DNA of 56,396 nucleotides from contig NW_026729269.1 of NCBI RefSeq assembly GCF_030272615.1, forward strand, positions 64,001 to 120,396. The letters are read 5' to 3'. The notes beneath the pieces were generated by a model. The model saw only the letters and a list, made by a program, of their open reading frames with translations. It was not told the DNA's origin and searched no databases. Made by a program: the position numbers and the translations under genes. This document shows positions 12,206 to 23,200 of the stretch, in pieces; within the stretch, counting starts at the first letter, position 1; every line of letters begins with the position of its first letter. This stretch comes from Cryptomeria japonica. Taxonomy: Eukaryota; Streptophyta; Pinopsida; Cupressales; Cupressaceae.

Positions 12206-12496
12206 TAATAATAATTAATCAATTATCAACTCAATATAAATTATTAGTATTGGAAAGTAAAATAATTTAAATTATTTTTTAGTAATAATTATAAATTAAT
12301 TTATTATATAAATAAATAATAATATATCAATATTATTACTTGTTTTAATATTAATATGTTAAAAAAAGAAAAGAAATATAATATAAATAAAATATATTAA
12401 AAAATAAAAAATATAATATAATTAAGCTACAGTTAAAAAACTATATATATTATAAAAAAATCTTAAAAAATTATTAAAAATATAATTTAAAAGAAG
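12206..12496. other. Extremely AT-rich spacer
   Basis: Almost pure A/T with short direct repeats of taaat and aaaata. No gene seen. Confidence 0.6.
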
Positions 12497-12534
12497 GGGA
12501 ATGGGCCTCGTAGCCCTGGCTGAGGCCCATTCCC
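12497..12534. other. Perfect 13-bp-stem hairpin in AT-rich DNA
   Basis: GGGAATGGGCCTC (12497-12509) and its exact reverse complement GAGGCCCATTCCC (12522-12534) enclose a 12-nt loop. A T-run follows on the plus strand. It lies 48 bp from the insertion site of element B. Its origin is unknown; a solitary transposon remnant is possible. Confidence 0.75.
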
Positions 12535-12576
12535 ATTTTTTTAATTATATATAATATAATAATTAATTTAAATAAT

Positions 12577-12581
12577 ATAAT
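12577..12581. other. Element B target-site duplication, left copy
   Basis: ataat directly abuts the left LTR and is repeated exactly at 28918-28922. Confidence 0.85.
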
Positions 12582-13381
12582 TGATGCTCTGCAAAAAGGA
12601 TTAGAAAATCTGTTTGATGGCAACACACACAAGAGCACAAGAAACAAACGTTAGTGTTAGCAACAAAAGATTATCCTAAACAGGCATATCAAGAGAGATA
12701 TTAAGCATGAAATAGAAAGCATATAAACATAGAATGAAATAGCTAATCAAGATGCTCATAGTTGCTCCTCCCTTGTTTCTCTCCTCTCCAAGTCCCAAAT
12801 GAGTGTAGCTCTCAGCTTTTAGCACTAGCCATGGATGCCATATGGAGATTCAAGATGGTTGAATATGATAAGCAAATACTATGCAAGAGTAGATAGTGAT
12901 GCTATGAAAAAGCTCTATGCTAATGCCAGTATAACAACAATACTCTAAAATGCTTCTCCTTTTGCTTGAGGAGAAGGGTTCTATTTATAGAAGAAATAGG
13001 GAAATGAAGGGTTAAGATTGAGCAATCTTAACAAGGGTTAGGATTGAAAGTTGGGGATCCATGTGCACAATTGGCACCAATAAAATGGTGACAAGTTTCA
13101 ACATAGGATTGGGTTGAGAGAAGAGGTTGGAGGCATTAAAGGCCTGAGAAGACCTCATGGTTATCTAGAAGGTAAGGGTCAAGTCTAAATTAAGATTACC
13201 CACTGGATTAAGAGTTAATCCAAGGATAAACCTTTGTGCAAATGTTTAAGAGATAATCATGGTCAAAGCATTAATGGCCTGATGAGACCTTTGGGTTGGG
13301 TAGAGGTTGAGTCAAAACAAATGTTTTAACCATGTGGGAGGGTTGAATTAACCATTAATGGTTATTGGAGACTTTGGGGAT

Positions 13382-13537
13382 TAAGTGGTTGAAGGTTGGA
13401 AGCCTTCAATGGTTATCAAAGACTTTGAGCCATTTAGTGGTTGAAGGTTGAAAGCCTTTAATGGTTATCAAAGACTTTGAGCCATTTAGTGGTTGAAGGT
13501 TGAAAGCCTTCAATGGTTATCAAAGACTTTGAGGGTT
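13382..13537. repeat. 52-bp tandem subrepeats in the LTR (also 27732-27887)
   Basis: Three units with the anchor gaaggttg at 13391, 13443 and 13495, each carrying aagcctt(c/t)aatggttatcaa and agactttgag. They lie in U3 of the element, upstream of its TATA motif, where tandem repeats often carry enhancer sites. Confidence 0.9.
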
Positions 13538-14029
13538 AATTTGTTGAACACACAAAGCATTAATTGCTTTTCAAAGACTTTGGAGTCTTTGAGAAGTGAC
13601 TCCAATTTGCTTAGGAATGTGACAATATTTAGGGGATGGATTAGGCTAATTAGGAAGGGTTTAGAAGAATCTAGAAGGGGTTTAGGCATACAAGTGGATT
13701 TTGTAGGAAAATGCAAGTGGGAGAAATTTTGGTATTTTCAATTAAAATAAAATCATTTATTTCAATTAAATGGTGTAATTTGCATTTGGATAAATATTCA
13801 AATAAATATTAATTTATTTAAATGAGAAAAATGAAGATAAAGCATTAAAATGCTTGAAGACTTTGAGGGAAACCATTAAAGGCTTGAAGACTTTAAGGAA
13901 AACCATTAAAGTCTTAAGAAGACTATAGAAGGAAGCCATCAAGTTTGAAGACTTTAAAGCCATCAAGTTTGACTACTTTAAGGGAAACCATTAAAGGTTT
14001 CAAGTGGGTGAGGATAAATAGGATTTTAA

Positions 14030-14280
14030 ATAAATAATTTATTTAAAATAGTTGTGCAACTTGTTTTTGTAGGAAAATACAAGTGGGTGGAGGATAAAGG
14101 TGATTTAAATAAATTATTTATTTAAAATAATTGTGCAACTTGCATTTGTAGGAAAATGCAAGTGGGTGGAGGATAAAGGTGATTTAAATAAATTATTTAT
14201 TTAAAATAATTGTGCAACTTGCATTTGTAGGAAAATGCAAGTGGGTGGAGGATAAAGGTGATTTAAATAAATGATTTATT
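14030..14280. repeat. 79-bp tandem subrepeats in the LTR (also 28380-28630)
   Basis: Three units with the anchor gtgcaac at 14054, 14133 and 14212. Each holds ttgtaggaaaatgcaagtgg-like sequence, ggataaaggtgattta and a tttaaataaattatttatttaa near-palindrome. They lie at the start of U3 in the element's own orientation. Confidence 0.9.
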
Positions 14281-14567
14281 TATTTAAATGTGAGAGGTGG
14301 GATTTTGGGGGTTTTAAATAAATATTAATTTATTTAAATGTGAGAGAAGATTTAATTAAATAAATATGATTTATTTATTTAATTAATGGTCTGAATTTGG
14401 TTAAGTGAATTAAATCAAATAAATTGAATAATTTATTTAATTAATAGGAGAATAGGGTTAAGATGAATTAATTAAATATTAATTTAATTAATTATTAATT
14501 GATGGTTAAATAATCAAATAAATACTAAGTATTCATTTAATCAAGTGGACAGATTTATGTGACTACA

Positions 14568-14580
14568 TTTGCCCCTCTTT
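14568..14580 (-). other. Element B polypurine tract
   Basis: Minus-strand AAAGAGGGGCAAA directly precedes the TGTAGTC start of the 3' LTR. Confidence 0.9.
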
Positions 14581-14674
14581 GAGACAGTGCGGTTTATCGC
14601 GTCGTTTCAAAGAAAGAAAAATAGGTGTGAAGAAATGCCCCATAAAATGTAAATTTAATGGGTGGTATGCCCCC

Positions 14675-14720
14675 TCGAGAGATGGGCCGAATTTTTTTGA
14701 AAAATCGGGCGATCTCTCGA
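14675..14720 (-). other. Hairpin upstream of the polypurine tract
   Basis: TCGAGAGAT (14675-14683) pairs with ATCTCTCGA (14712-14720). Pairing continues inward through a GC segment with two mismatches to a T-run against an A-run. It is the strongest fold seen in the 3' untranslated part of element B and lies about 100 nt from the 3' LTR. Confidence 0.7.
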
Positions 14721-16935
14721 AAAAGAATGAAAAGTGGAGGGGAGGTAGAATAGAAGAAATTAGAACTAATGATGAAAGAATGGGAGAAAATGGAGTGAAT
14801 ATGAAGAAACAACAAGCCAGTGAGTACCCTGAGGTCATGCAAGAGATACATAGCAGATGTAGTGTGGGGTTTGGATTGATGCTATACAATTGATCAAAAT
14901 TGGTTGGACAGTCTGGTGCAATCGGTTGAATTGCCCCGGTCAAGTCAAAGCGTGACAGTTGATGTCAGTTGGTCGCTTGGACATGATAAAGTCTGAGTAA
15001 GTGAATCAAAGTGACCTGATGGTGACTTAGACAATTGATGTAATTGCCCGATGAAGTCAAGGTATATGAAGCAAAATACTCGTTGAGACGTAGACAATTG
15101 ATGTAATTGTCTGTTGGATTGTGTTTGATTGGTTGATCAATTGATAGTGTGTGCGTGTGATGGATGGTTGTGGGGAATCATGGCAACCCCGTTGAGACTA
15201 GGTCATTGTGATAAATGCCTGATGTAGTCTAGGATTACCATAATCGATTACCTGTTGAGACCCGAAGATACTTGATCAGAGTATCTGTTGATAGTCTAGG
15301 TGTGTGGGAGTCGATCTATCTGTGTAGACAGAGTAACTGGCTTAATTTTGTGGATGAGTGAGGATGGGAAGTGATGAAGGGATTAGGATGATGTTGATGA
15401 TCAAGATAGGGAGGGTGAGGGGGGATTCGATGTTAGATAGAAGATATGGAGGACTAGGACCGAGTCCTATGGAAGAAGATGAGTAAAATAGAGTATGCAT
15501 TATTATGACTACGTATGCATGATATGCAGCTATTATGAATGTATGGATGGATGGAATGCAACGAAATGCAATATATACAGATGAGATGGAATGACGATCC
15601 ATGGTGCTTTATTTTTCATCATTGAGCTTTAAAATGTTGGAAGAAAATACAAGCAACTTGACATAAAGATTCAAGATGACTAGAGTATTTCTTACATGGA
15701 TTTTGATATAGCAAGTTAATACAAGCAACTTGATATAATGGATCAAGTTGACCTGAGTATTGCTTGCGGAACAGACAAGGATTATCTCCTTTCATGCATG
15801 ACTTGGATCATCCTCCTTGATCTTAGACTGATCATATCCTGAGACAAGTGCATACCGTAATAAGAGATAAAACCTTTATCCAGTTTGGATGAGGTAGGAG
15901 GAACCAAAGAAAAAACATCGTACCTGCAAACAAACAGTATATACATAAAGAATAAAGAATATGGATCCTTGGTAATGGTTCATGCTCATATGGTCGAGGT
16001 ATACGCTGTAGTCAGCAAGCCGTAGTGATCTATGACTACATTTTTGCCTATGATCACATAGCTTAGTGAACTTCCCACGTAGACACCATTAGTACATGCC
16101 CCAGAACTTCATCAGAAATAATGCACAAATGATACAAAACAATGCTGCAAGATCCTGATACAGATAAACAAACGATTGTACTCACAAATCAACCAAGTAT
16201 TTGATAGCTTAACATAATTTTCTTGTCAAAGAAAATGTCACTTTTGTCTTTGTTTTGGTAAGGAATGATGCATCCTTGTTGAAGACAGTTTGATTGTTGA
16301 TGTTGAGTGTGTGGTTGATTGGTAAATGGTCATTGTGTGAGTAGTTTGTCAATGTTTATTTTGGTATCTGCATGGATGGGTATGTACAAGGTGTTGCCAT
16401 GTTTTTGTGTGATTTTTGAATGGTTTTGTCGATGTTTTTGGATTTTGAATTATTTTGAATGTTTTTGGTATTTTTGCAAGATATTTTTGAATGTTTTTGG
16501 ATTTTTGATGATTGTTTGAATGAAGAACTTAATGAATCATAAGACAATGTAGAATCCACTTCCATCAATAGGTTAAAGGCATTGCCCCCAGTTTTAGACA
16601 TGACTATGAAAAAGCGGGATGCAAGATGTATGGAGTACTATCATAATTGCAGAGGAATAACAAGCCATGGTTGATGGATGGATGGATGTATGTATGAAGT
16701 AGATGTGATCGCCACAAGTCTGAAAGATAATGGAGCCATAGCCTTTACGAGTGGCGCCTGTTTGCCAGGTTTTCACCATCGTTCTTACCCAAGGTGCCAC
16801 TGGAGTGGTTGTTCACCGTTTGGATGCATGATTTTTCTTTACTTTTTTGAATGTTTTTATATTTTCTTCAGGACATTTTTCTGAATGTTTTTTGGTATTT
16901 TCTGATAGGCAGGGGAGCCTGATGCTCTGTATAGC
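14721..16935 (-). other. Element B 3' untranslated region
   Basis: About 2.2 kb between integrase and the hairpin without a convincing ORF. It holds short internal duplications: acaattgatgtaattg at about 15029 and 15089, and acaagcaacttga(c/t)ata at about 15647 and 15722. A TTTTTGAATG-type repeat occurs at 16410-16510 and again near 16845-16900. Long 3' untranslated regions are usual in Tat/Ogre elements. Confidence 0.6.
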
Positions 16936-18186
16936 TTATGTGTAAAACCGTTTGAGGTGCATGCTGTTGATTGGATCTGCGAGCGGTTCTCCTTCTGATG
17001 TAGCCAACTGATATGCCCCGGACCCGAATACAGCAGTGACAACATATGGGCCCAACCAGTTTGATTCAAACTTGCCTTGATGTTCTCTGTTTGGTTGGTT
17101 ACGAGGATTTTCTCGAAGAACAAGATCACCTACCTCAAATGTACGAGATCTAACTCGGTGATTGTAGCTTCTACTCATGCGCTGCTGATAGGCTTTGAGG
17201 TGATTGTATGCAGCTTGTCGCTTCTCATCTAGTAACTCTAAGTCCTGAAGACGAGATACTCTGTATGCTTCATCATCGATGAGATTGTGCAATGAAACTC
17301 GTAAGGATGGTATCTCGACCTCAATAGGTAAGATAGCTTCAGCACCATAGACCAATGAATAAGGAGTTGCACCTGTAGGGGTCCGAATGCTAGTTCGATA
17401 TGCCCATAGCGCTGGATTCAATTGAACATGCCAATCACGGCCGGCATCATTGACTGTCTTCTTTAGGATCCTCAATATGTTTTTATTGGATGCTTCGGCC
17501 TGACCATTGCCTTGTGGGTAATAGGGAGTGGAAAAGCGGTGTTGGATATGAAATTTCTCACAAAGCTCACGAACATCCTGATTTTTGAAAGGAAGACCGT
17601 TATCTGTGACAATGGACATGGGCACACCATACCGGCAGATGATGTAATTGAGGATGAATGAGGCGATCTGCTTGCCGGTGACTTGGGTAAGTGGAACAGC
17701 TTCGATCCATTTGGTGAAATATTCGGTGGCGGTAATAATGAATTTATGGCCATTGGATGAAGATGGATGGATTTTACCCACAAGATCAAGACCCCATTGA
17801 CAAAAAGGCCACGGTGTTGTGATTGGTTGTAGTTCTTGAGCTGGTGCATGTATTAGGTCGCCATGAACTTGACATTTTTTGCACTTCCTGACAAAGTAGT
17901 AGGAATCCTTTTCCATAGATGGCCAATAGTATCCAGCTCGCATGATCTTCTTGGCTAGTGATGGACCACTTGAGTGAGTCCCGCAAATTCCTTCATGTAC
18001 CTCTTCCAAAGCCTTTGTTATCTCACCTTTTTCTAGACATCGAAGGAGAGTACCATCAAGACCGCGTCGGTATAGGGTTTCGGCAATAATGGTATATCGA
18101 GCAGTTTGGCGAATGAAGGTTTTACGTTGGTTATTTGATTGGTTGGGAGGAAGGGTGTGATCGCGGAGATAGGTGTAGAACTCACC
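16936..18186 (-). pseudogene. Element B integrase segment of pol
   Basis: Integrase joins the element's cDNA to host DNA in the nucleus. The frame is open from just after a TAA at 18187 to the stop at 16936. An HHCC zinc-binding region (HEGICGTH ... CKKC) is followed by the catalytic core with D (WGLDLVG), D (VTDNG) and E (GQAEASN). The spacing is D-60-D-35-E, matching the DDE family. The C-terminus has the GPY-like string LGPYVVTAVFGSGAYQL and no chromodomain, as in Tat/Ogre elements. The core itself looks intact. I call it a pseudogene segment only because upstream stops and a frameshift cut it from the polyprotein. Confidence 0.9.
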
Positions 18187-18700
18187 TTACCATGGGGATT
18201 CAGAACCAACAAGGCAACATATCATTTCAGATTCGGGGATATCATAAGCAGGGATCCAAAGTTGTTCTACCAAGAACTCGTAGCGTGTTGAATTCTGTGG
18301 AAGATCTAGTAGAGATGCGATGGTAGCCATAGCGTCAGCAGCTCGATTCTGATCTCTTGGTATCTGCTCAAAAGTGATAGTAGTAAATGATGTCTTTAGA
18401 TTGTCCACCATTTGCTTGTATGGCATGAGTTTATCATCTTTGGTCTGATACTCATCTGTTGCTTGTCGAATGACTAGTTGGGAATCGCCATATACTTGCA
18501 GTTCTTTTAATTTCCATTGTATGGCTAATCTGAGTCCTGTGATCAAGGCCTCATACTCTGCTATGTTGTTTGTGCATGGAAATGTGAGCCTGTAAGACTT
18601 CGGGATGCTATCGCCTTGAGGTGTGATAAACAGAATGCCTGCCCCCGAGCCGTGCCTAGTGTATGAACCATCAAAGTATAATTTCCATGACTGTGCTTCT
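18187..18700 (-). pseudogene. Element B second RNase H (archaeal-type) domain
   Basis: Reads WKLYFDGS, IAEYEALITGL, LQVYGDSQLV and IPRDQNRAADAMA, giving the complete D-E-D-D set of a type I RNase H. Its place after the ordinary RNase H and before integrase marks the Tat/Ogre lineage. The frame differs from that of the upstream RNase H (frameshift near 18700). It is in the same frame as integrase, from which it is separated by a TAA at 18187-18189 just after ESPW. Together with the upstream lesions this stop leaves the domain untranslatable without recoding. Confidence 0.85.
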
Positions 18701-19325
18701 ATAATATGAATATCTCTTCATCTGGAAAATTGGAAATGAGAGGATGATCACCTATGAGAGGTGCATCGGCCAACTGATCTGCAATAACCTGACCTTTGAT
18801 AGCTTTACGGTCCACATACTCAATATCAAATTCACTTAGAATCATCACCCATTTGGCTAAGCGACCTGTCAATGCTGCTTTGCTAAGTAAATACTTGAGT
18901 GGATCAATCTTTGCAATGAGTTGCACCTTGTGTGTTAACAGATAGTGCCTCAGTTTAGTGGCTGCCAAGATTACTGCTAGGCAAGCTCGCTCAATAGGTG
19001 TGTAATTGAGTTCATAGCCCACCAGTGTGCGAGAGATGTAGTAAATAGCACACTCTTTTCCTTCTGCATTATGTTGTGCCAGTAGTACACCCAATGCTGT
19101 ACTTGTTGCTGAGATATAGAGCAATAATGGTCTACTTGGATCTGGTGGCATCAGCAATGGTGGATTCATGAGATAGTCTTTAAGCGCCTGAAATGCTTGC
19201 TGGCATCTGTCATCCCACTGAAAGCGGATGTTCTTGTGTAGCAGGTGTGTGAATGGGTGACACTTATTAGCCAATTGTGCAATGAATCTGCGGATAGATT
19301 GAAGCCGTCCTTGTAGTGTTCTTAG
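18699..19325 (-). pseudogene. Element B RT connection and RNase H domain
   Basis: Follows RT in the same frame after a TAG at 19326-19328. It contains LQGRLQSIRRFIAQLANKC and WDDRCQQAFQALKDYL (the usual connection), LLLYISATSTALGVLL and LSEFDIEYVDRKAIKGQVIAD, as in Ty3/gypsy RNase H. The usual catalytic Asp near the start is replaced in LYISAT (families often have D or S here). This degenerate first RNase H fits elements that carry a second copy. It ends at a stop at 18699 after EEIFIL, with the next domain in another frame. Confidence 0.85.
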
Positions 19326-20237
19326 CTAACTGATATTCTTTGGAGGTGGCATGTCCATGATTGCTTTAACCTTTGCTGGATCGACCTCAATGCCTTTGCT
19401 TGAGACAATGTATCCTAGAAGCTTCCCGGAGGTCACTCCGAAGACACATTTCTTTGGGTTGAGTCGAACATGGTATTGTTCCAGTCTATCAAAGATTTTA
19501 TCTAAGATGTGAAGATGTCCTTCTCTAGTAAGTGATTTTGCTAGTAAATCATCCACATAATCTTCCATTATAGTATGCATCATGTCATGGAAGATGGTGG
19601 TCATTGCTCTTTGATAGGTTGCTCCTGCATTCTTTAGACCAAAAGGCATTACATTCCAGCAGTATGTGCCCCATGGACATGTGAAGGTTGTCTTATGTTG
19701 GTCCTCTGGTGCGATCTTTATTTGATTGTATCCTGAAAAGCCATCCATGAGTGAAAGCATGGCATGTCCTGCTGTCAAATCTACTATGATGTCAATATTT
19801 GGTAGAGGGAAGTCATCCTTAGGACATGCTTTATTTAGATCTCTGAAGTCTGTACAAATGCGGATGCCCCCTTTTGGTTTGCCAACTGGCACAATATTGG
19901 AGATCCATTCTGCATAATCAATTGGTCTAATGAAACCAACATCCAGGAGTTTCTTGAGTTCTGTTTTGACTAGCACGGCAATCTGAGGATGCATCTTACG
20001 AAGCTTCTGCTTGATAGGTTTGGCTCCTTTTGCTACTGTGAGGTGATGCATGACTAAATCAGGATCAAGCCCAGGCATGTCTGCATATGACCATGCAAAG
20101 TTGATCTGACGCTTCTGGAAGAACTCTATAAATTTAGGTTGTTCCTCTGGAGTGAGAAGAGATGCCAGATGTATGATATGAGGATTTTCAGGAGTCCCCA
20201 CATTGTATTCTTTGGTTTCCTCGATGAGAATCGTTGA
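19326..20237 (-). pseudogene. Element B reverse transcriptase segment
   Basis: Copies the element's RNA into DNA inside the virus-like particle. It is in the same frame as gag-pro, separated only by a TGA at 20238-20240. Typical motifs are FAWSYADMPGL, VPVGKPKGGIRICTDFRDLN, FSGYNQIKIAPED, VMPFGLKNAGATYQ and the catalytic YVDD (19548-19559). Together they place it with Tat/Ogre gypsy elements. The palm and fingers look complete. A TAG at 19326 follows KNIS where related elements carry a sense codon; CAG to TAG, a C-to-T change in a CHG context, would explain it. Confidence 0.93.
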
Positions 20238-23200
20238 TCATTCCTGTTGTGTACTAGCAGGGAGGATGTCAAACCCTTCATCCTCAGGTGCCTCAGAGAG
20301 GTTTTCACCGTTGGATACGCTCTTTCTTTTTACTTTTGTCGGATCAAATAGTGCCACAGTGTGGTTTTCACTGGTAGATCCATGTTTTATTGTTATATTT
20401 TTGCAGCTGAAAGGTTTGGCATTCGCCCGGAAGTATGTTGCGCTATTAAGTTCAATGGCGAATCCAGCTTTGTGATCCCCGCTTGGTAGATTATCCCTTA
20501 ATTCCAAAAAGTCAATGATAGCCTCATCGTTTTGGAAGAAGTCAAGACATGGGGGATTTGGTTGGTTCCATTCGATGAGTTCAGGGTGGATAATGGGCAT
20601 TACTTCATCGATTAGGTTAAGTACCGGAGATGTATCAGTGAGGGTTAAGACAGTGTGGTGAAGGTCATTGATGGTACTCTCCCTGTCAGAATCAGGCGTA
20701 GGATGAGACGTAGGGTCTGTGGAAGATATTTCCAGCTCAGGTACCCAAGTGGTCTTTATCTGTGCTTCTCCGTAAACAGGAATGTCTTTGCGTGGCGGAG
20801 GTGGTGACGTGTCTTCCTCATCTGAAGTGTTAAGTTGTACAGAATCAAATTCCCATTCATGTGAGTCGGTCTCTGAATCACTTTCCAGCATCCGATTGCT
20901 ATACCATACTGGGATGTCGCTGGAGTTGAATACTGTAGGTGTGATTGGTTTATGTACCTTTGAGGTGATCGGTGCTGCAGGAACTGTGATGGGGTTTAAA
21001 GGTTTTGTCACTGGAAGTATCGACAGTGTTGATTTAGTGGCTTCTGTTGGAATGGCTGGTGCCATAGATGCTACTGCGGGTTCTGATACAGTTGCTGCTG
21101 CTAATGGTGTCGCTGATGGAATTACGAGTTTGTTTGATGGGATGAGTGACATTGGTGATGGTTGCGGTGGAGTTGTGAGCCTCGATGGGGCAGTGGGGAT
21201 AGTGCTTGATGGCGCTTTGATTATGAAAGGTGTCCTCTTTGCAGTAGGTGGGCAAAATGGTTTGCTAGGTTTGCCTTTAAATCTAAGTTTAGGAAGGATC
21301 TCTTTTTCAAAGCCTAGGCCTGTATTACCTTTGGGCTTGAATTCTGGTAGTAGAGGTTCGTGTCGTCCTTGTTGGCAGGATCCCAAAGCACTCTGACCAT
21401 CATACCCCATTCTCTGCATAATGAGGAGGCCTTTACCATACTGTTCCGTAGGAAGTGTAACTTGCGATTTGTCAGTGGTGATGGGATCTTTATAGATCCA
21501 GTCCGCTAGGTCCTCATCTTGGGTTTCTTCCTCTTGACTCTTTCCAAGGACGAAAGGCGTCAAAGCACATGCGGGCGTGACTATGGGTTTTTGGAGTAAC
21601 TGCTGTGGTTTACCATGTGTTCTAGGAGAAGTGGGCATTTGTCCCACACAAAAGAGCTGACTCAAGTTGTATTCTCCAGGACCTTCCTCTGCTACTTTCA
21701 TCTTAAGCTTCTCTTGCTTGGGTATAGGGATGTTTGAACTGGCAAGAGAGGCAGGATTTACATATGATGTGGAAGAAATAGCTTCCCTATTATTAGGAAC
21801 AGTAATCTCCGGTTGATGGCTGATATTATGGCAAAATGCAAAGGGATTTGCATCGCCCAGGATTGTGATCTCTGTACCGTTATGTGGGAACTTGATACAT
21901 TGATGGTAGGTAGATGGAACAGCTTGCATGGCATGTATCCAAGGTCTCCCTAATAATAGATTATATGGCAGAGGAAGGTCCAGAACCTGACAAATTATGT
22001 GCTTTACCACAGGGCCAACCCGGATTGGTAGTACCACAGCTCCTTTGGATGAACGCTCTGCATCATCATAGGCCTTGATGGTGATCTTCTTGTGAGGATC
22101 CACTGATTCTATTGCATATCCCAATGCTATGACCAACTGTAGTGTACAAATGTTTAGGCCTGCTCCATTATCTATCAAGACTCGCTTGATCCTGTGTTGG
22201 TTGATAAAGCCTTCAATGTGGAGTGAGGCGTTATGCGGTTGTTGGAAGGAGGAGTTGTCACTTTCGGAAAAAGTGAGACAAGGTGATGACTTTAGATTTC
22301 CAACCATGGCTTGAAACTGGTCCGTATTCAGGTTTGCAGGGACTGACGCCTCTTGGAGTGCTTGATCCAAGATTGTTTTATGAGATGGTGATAAGCGTAA
22401 TAGTTCTAAAATGGATATGAGCGCAGGGGTTTTGTCTAATTGTTCCACAAGGTTATATTGCTTTGGGACAGAGGTGGTGCCTTGTGGAGCTGCCTTGATG
22501 GTGACTTTTCCGCGACGCGTAACAACATTGCAATTTGAGGTGGGATTTTTGAAGGTTATAGTTGCAATTTGTTCACTGGCATCATACAGGTGATTTACAG
22601 TGTAGTTATACGCAACCTGTGTATAATCAGTGGTATCAGTGCCTCGCCGGGAAGTGGAAGGACCCCTTTGATCTTGTGATGGAAGTGGATTCTTAAACAT
22701 TAAATGATCATTATTTGTCATTTTTGGATCATGTCCTTCAATCTCAATTTCTCCTCGATCAATAAGATCTTGAATGAGATCTTTCAATCGGTGACAATTA
22801 CTTGTCTTGTGTCCTCGTCCTTGATGGAACTCACAATGTTCAGTATCTCTCCACCATGCTGGTTTGACTTGAGGCTCATAGTTGGATAGCTTAGGTAGAG
22901 TGATCAAATTCTGAGAAAGGAGTTGTCGCAACACTGTTTCAATGGGTTCCCCTAAGGGAGTGTATGTACGTTTTTGTTTTTGTGGACGAGGTCTTGGTTC
23001 ATCCTGAGATGTGATGCGACCTTGATTAGGAGGAACATTTGTGTTATTTTGAGGTGGAGGATTTTGTCCTGCAAATCGAACCACAGGTTGTGCATTTTGG
23101 ATAGTTCGAGCATCCACAACCCCATCATTGACGATATTCTTATTCTTGTTCCAGAAGTTTGGTTTATCACTATTGAAGCGCGGGCGAGGACCATCCTTTG

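Larger units (their letters stand above)
12582..14567 (-). repeat. Element B 3' LTR
   Basis: Direct repeat of 26932-28917 with the same length (1986 bp) and two mismatches by eye. On the minus strand it begins TGTAGTCACA and ends GAGCATCA. It contains the TATA motif copy at 12982-12989 and two arrays of tandem subrepeats. The ORFs at 13493-13750 and their mirror are shared by both LTRs and have no domain. Confidence 0.95.

Noticed and set aside
13493-13750. 85-residue plus-strand ORF repeated at 27843-28100
   Set aside because: Lies within the two LTRs, antisense to the element, overlaps tandem subrepeats and has no domain; its identity in both places just reflects LTR identity.
14563-14943. 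126-residue minus-strand ORF and its plus-strand mirror
   Set aside because: Overlaps the polypurine tract and hairpin of element B, no domain, and both strands are open by chance.
20782-21396. 204-residue plus-strand ORF
   Set aside because: It is antisense to the proline/serine/threonine-rich linker of gag-pro in element B; its glycine/valine/serine composition is the mirror of that linker and no domain is seen.
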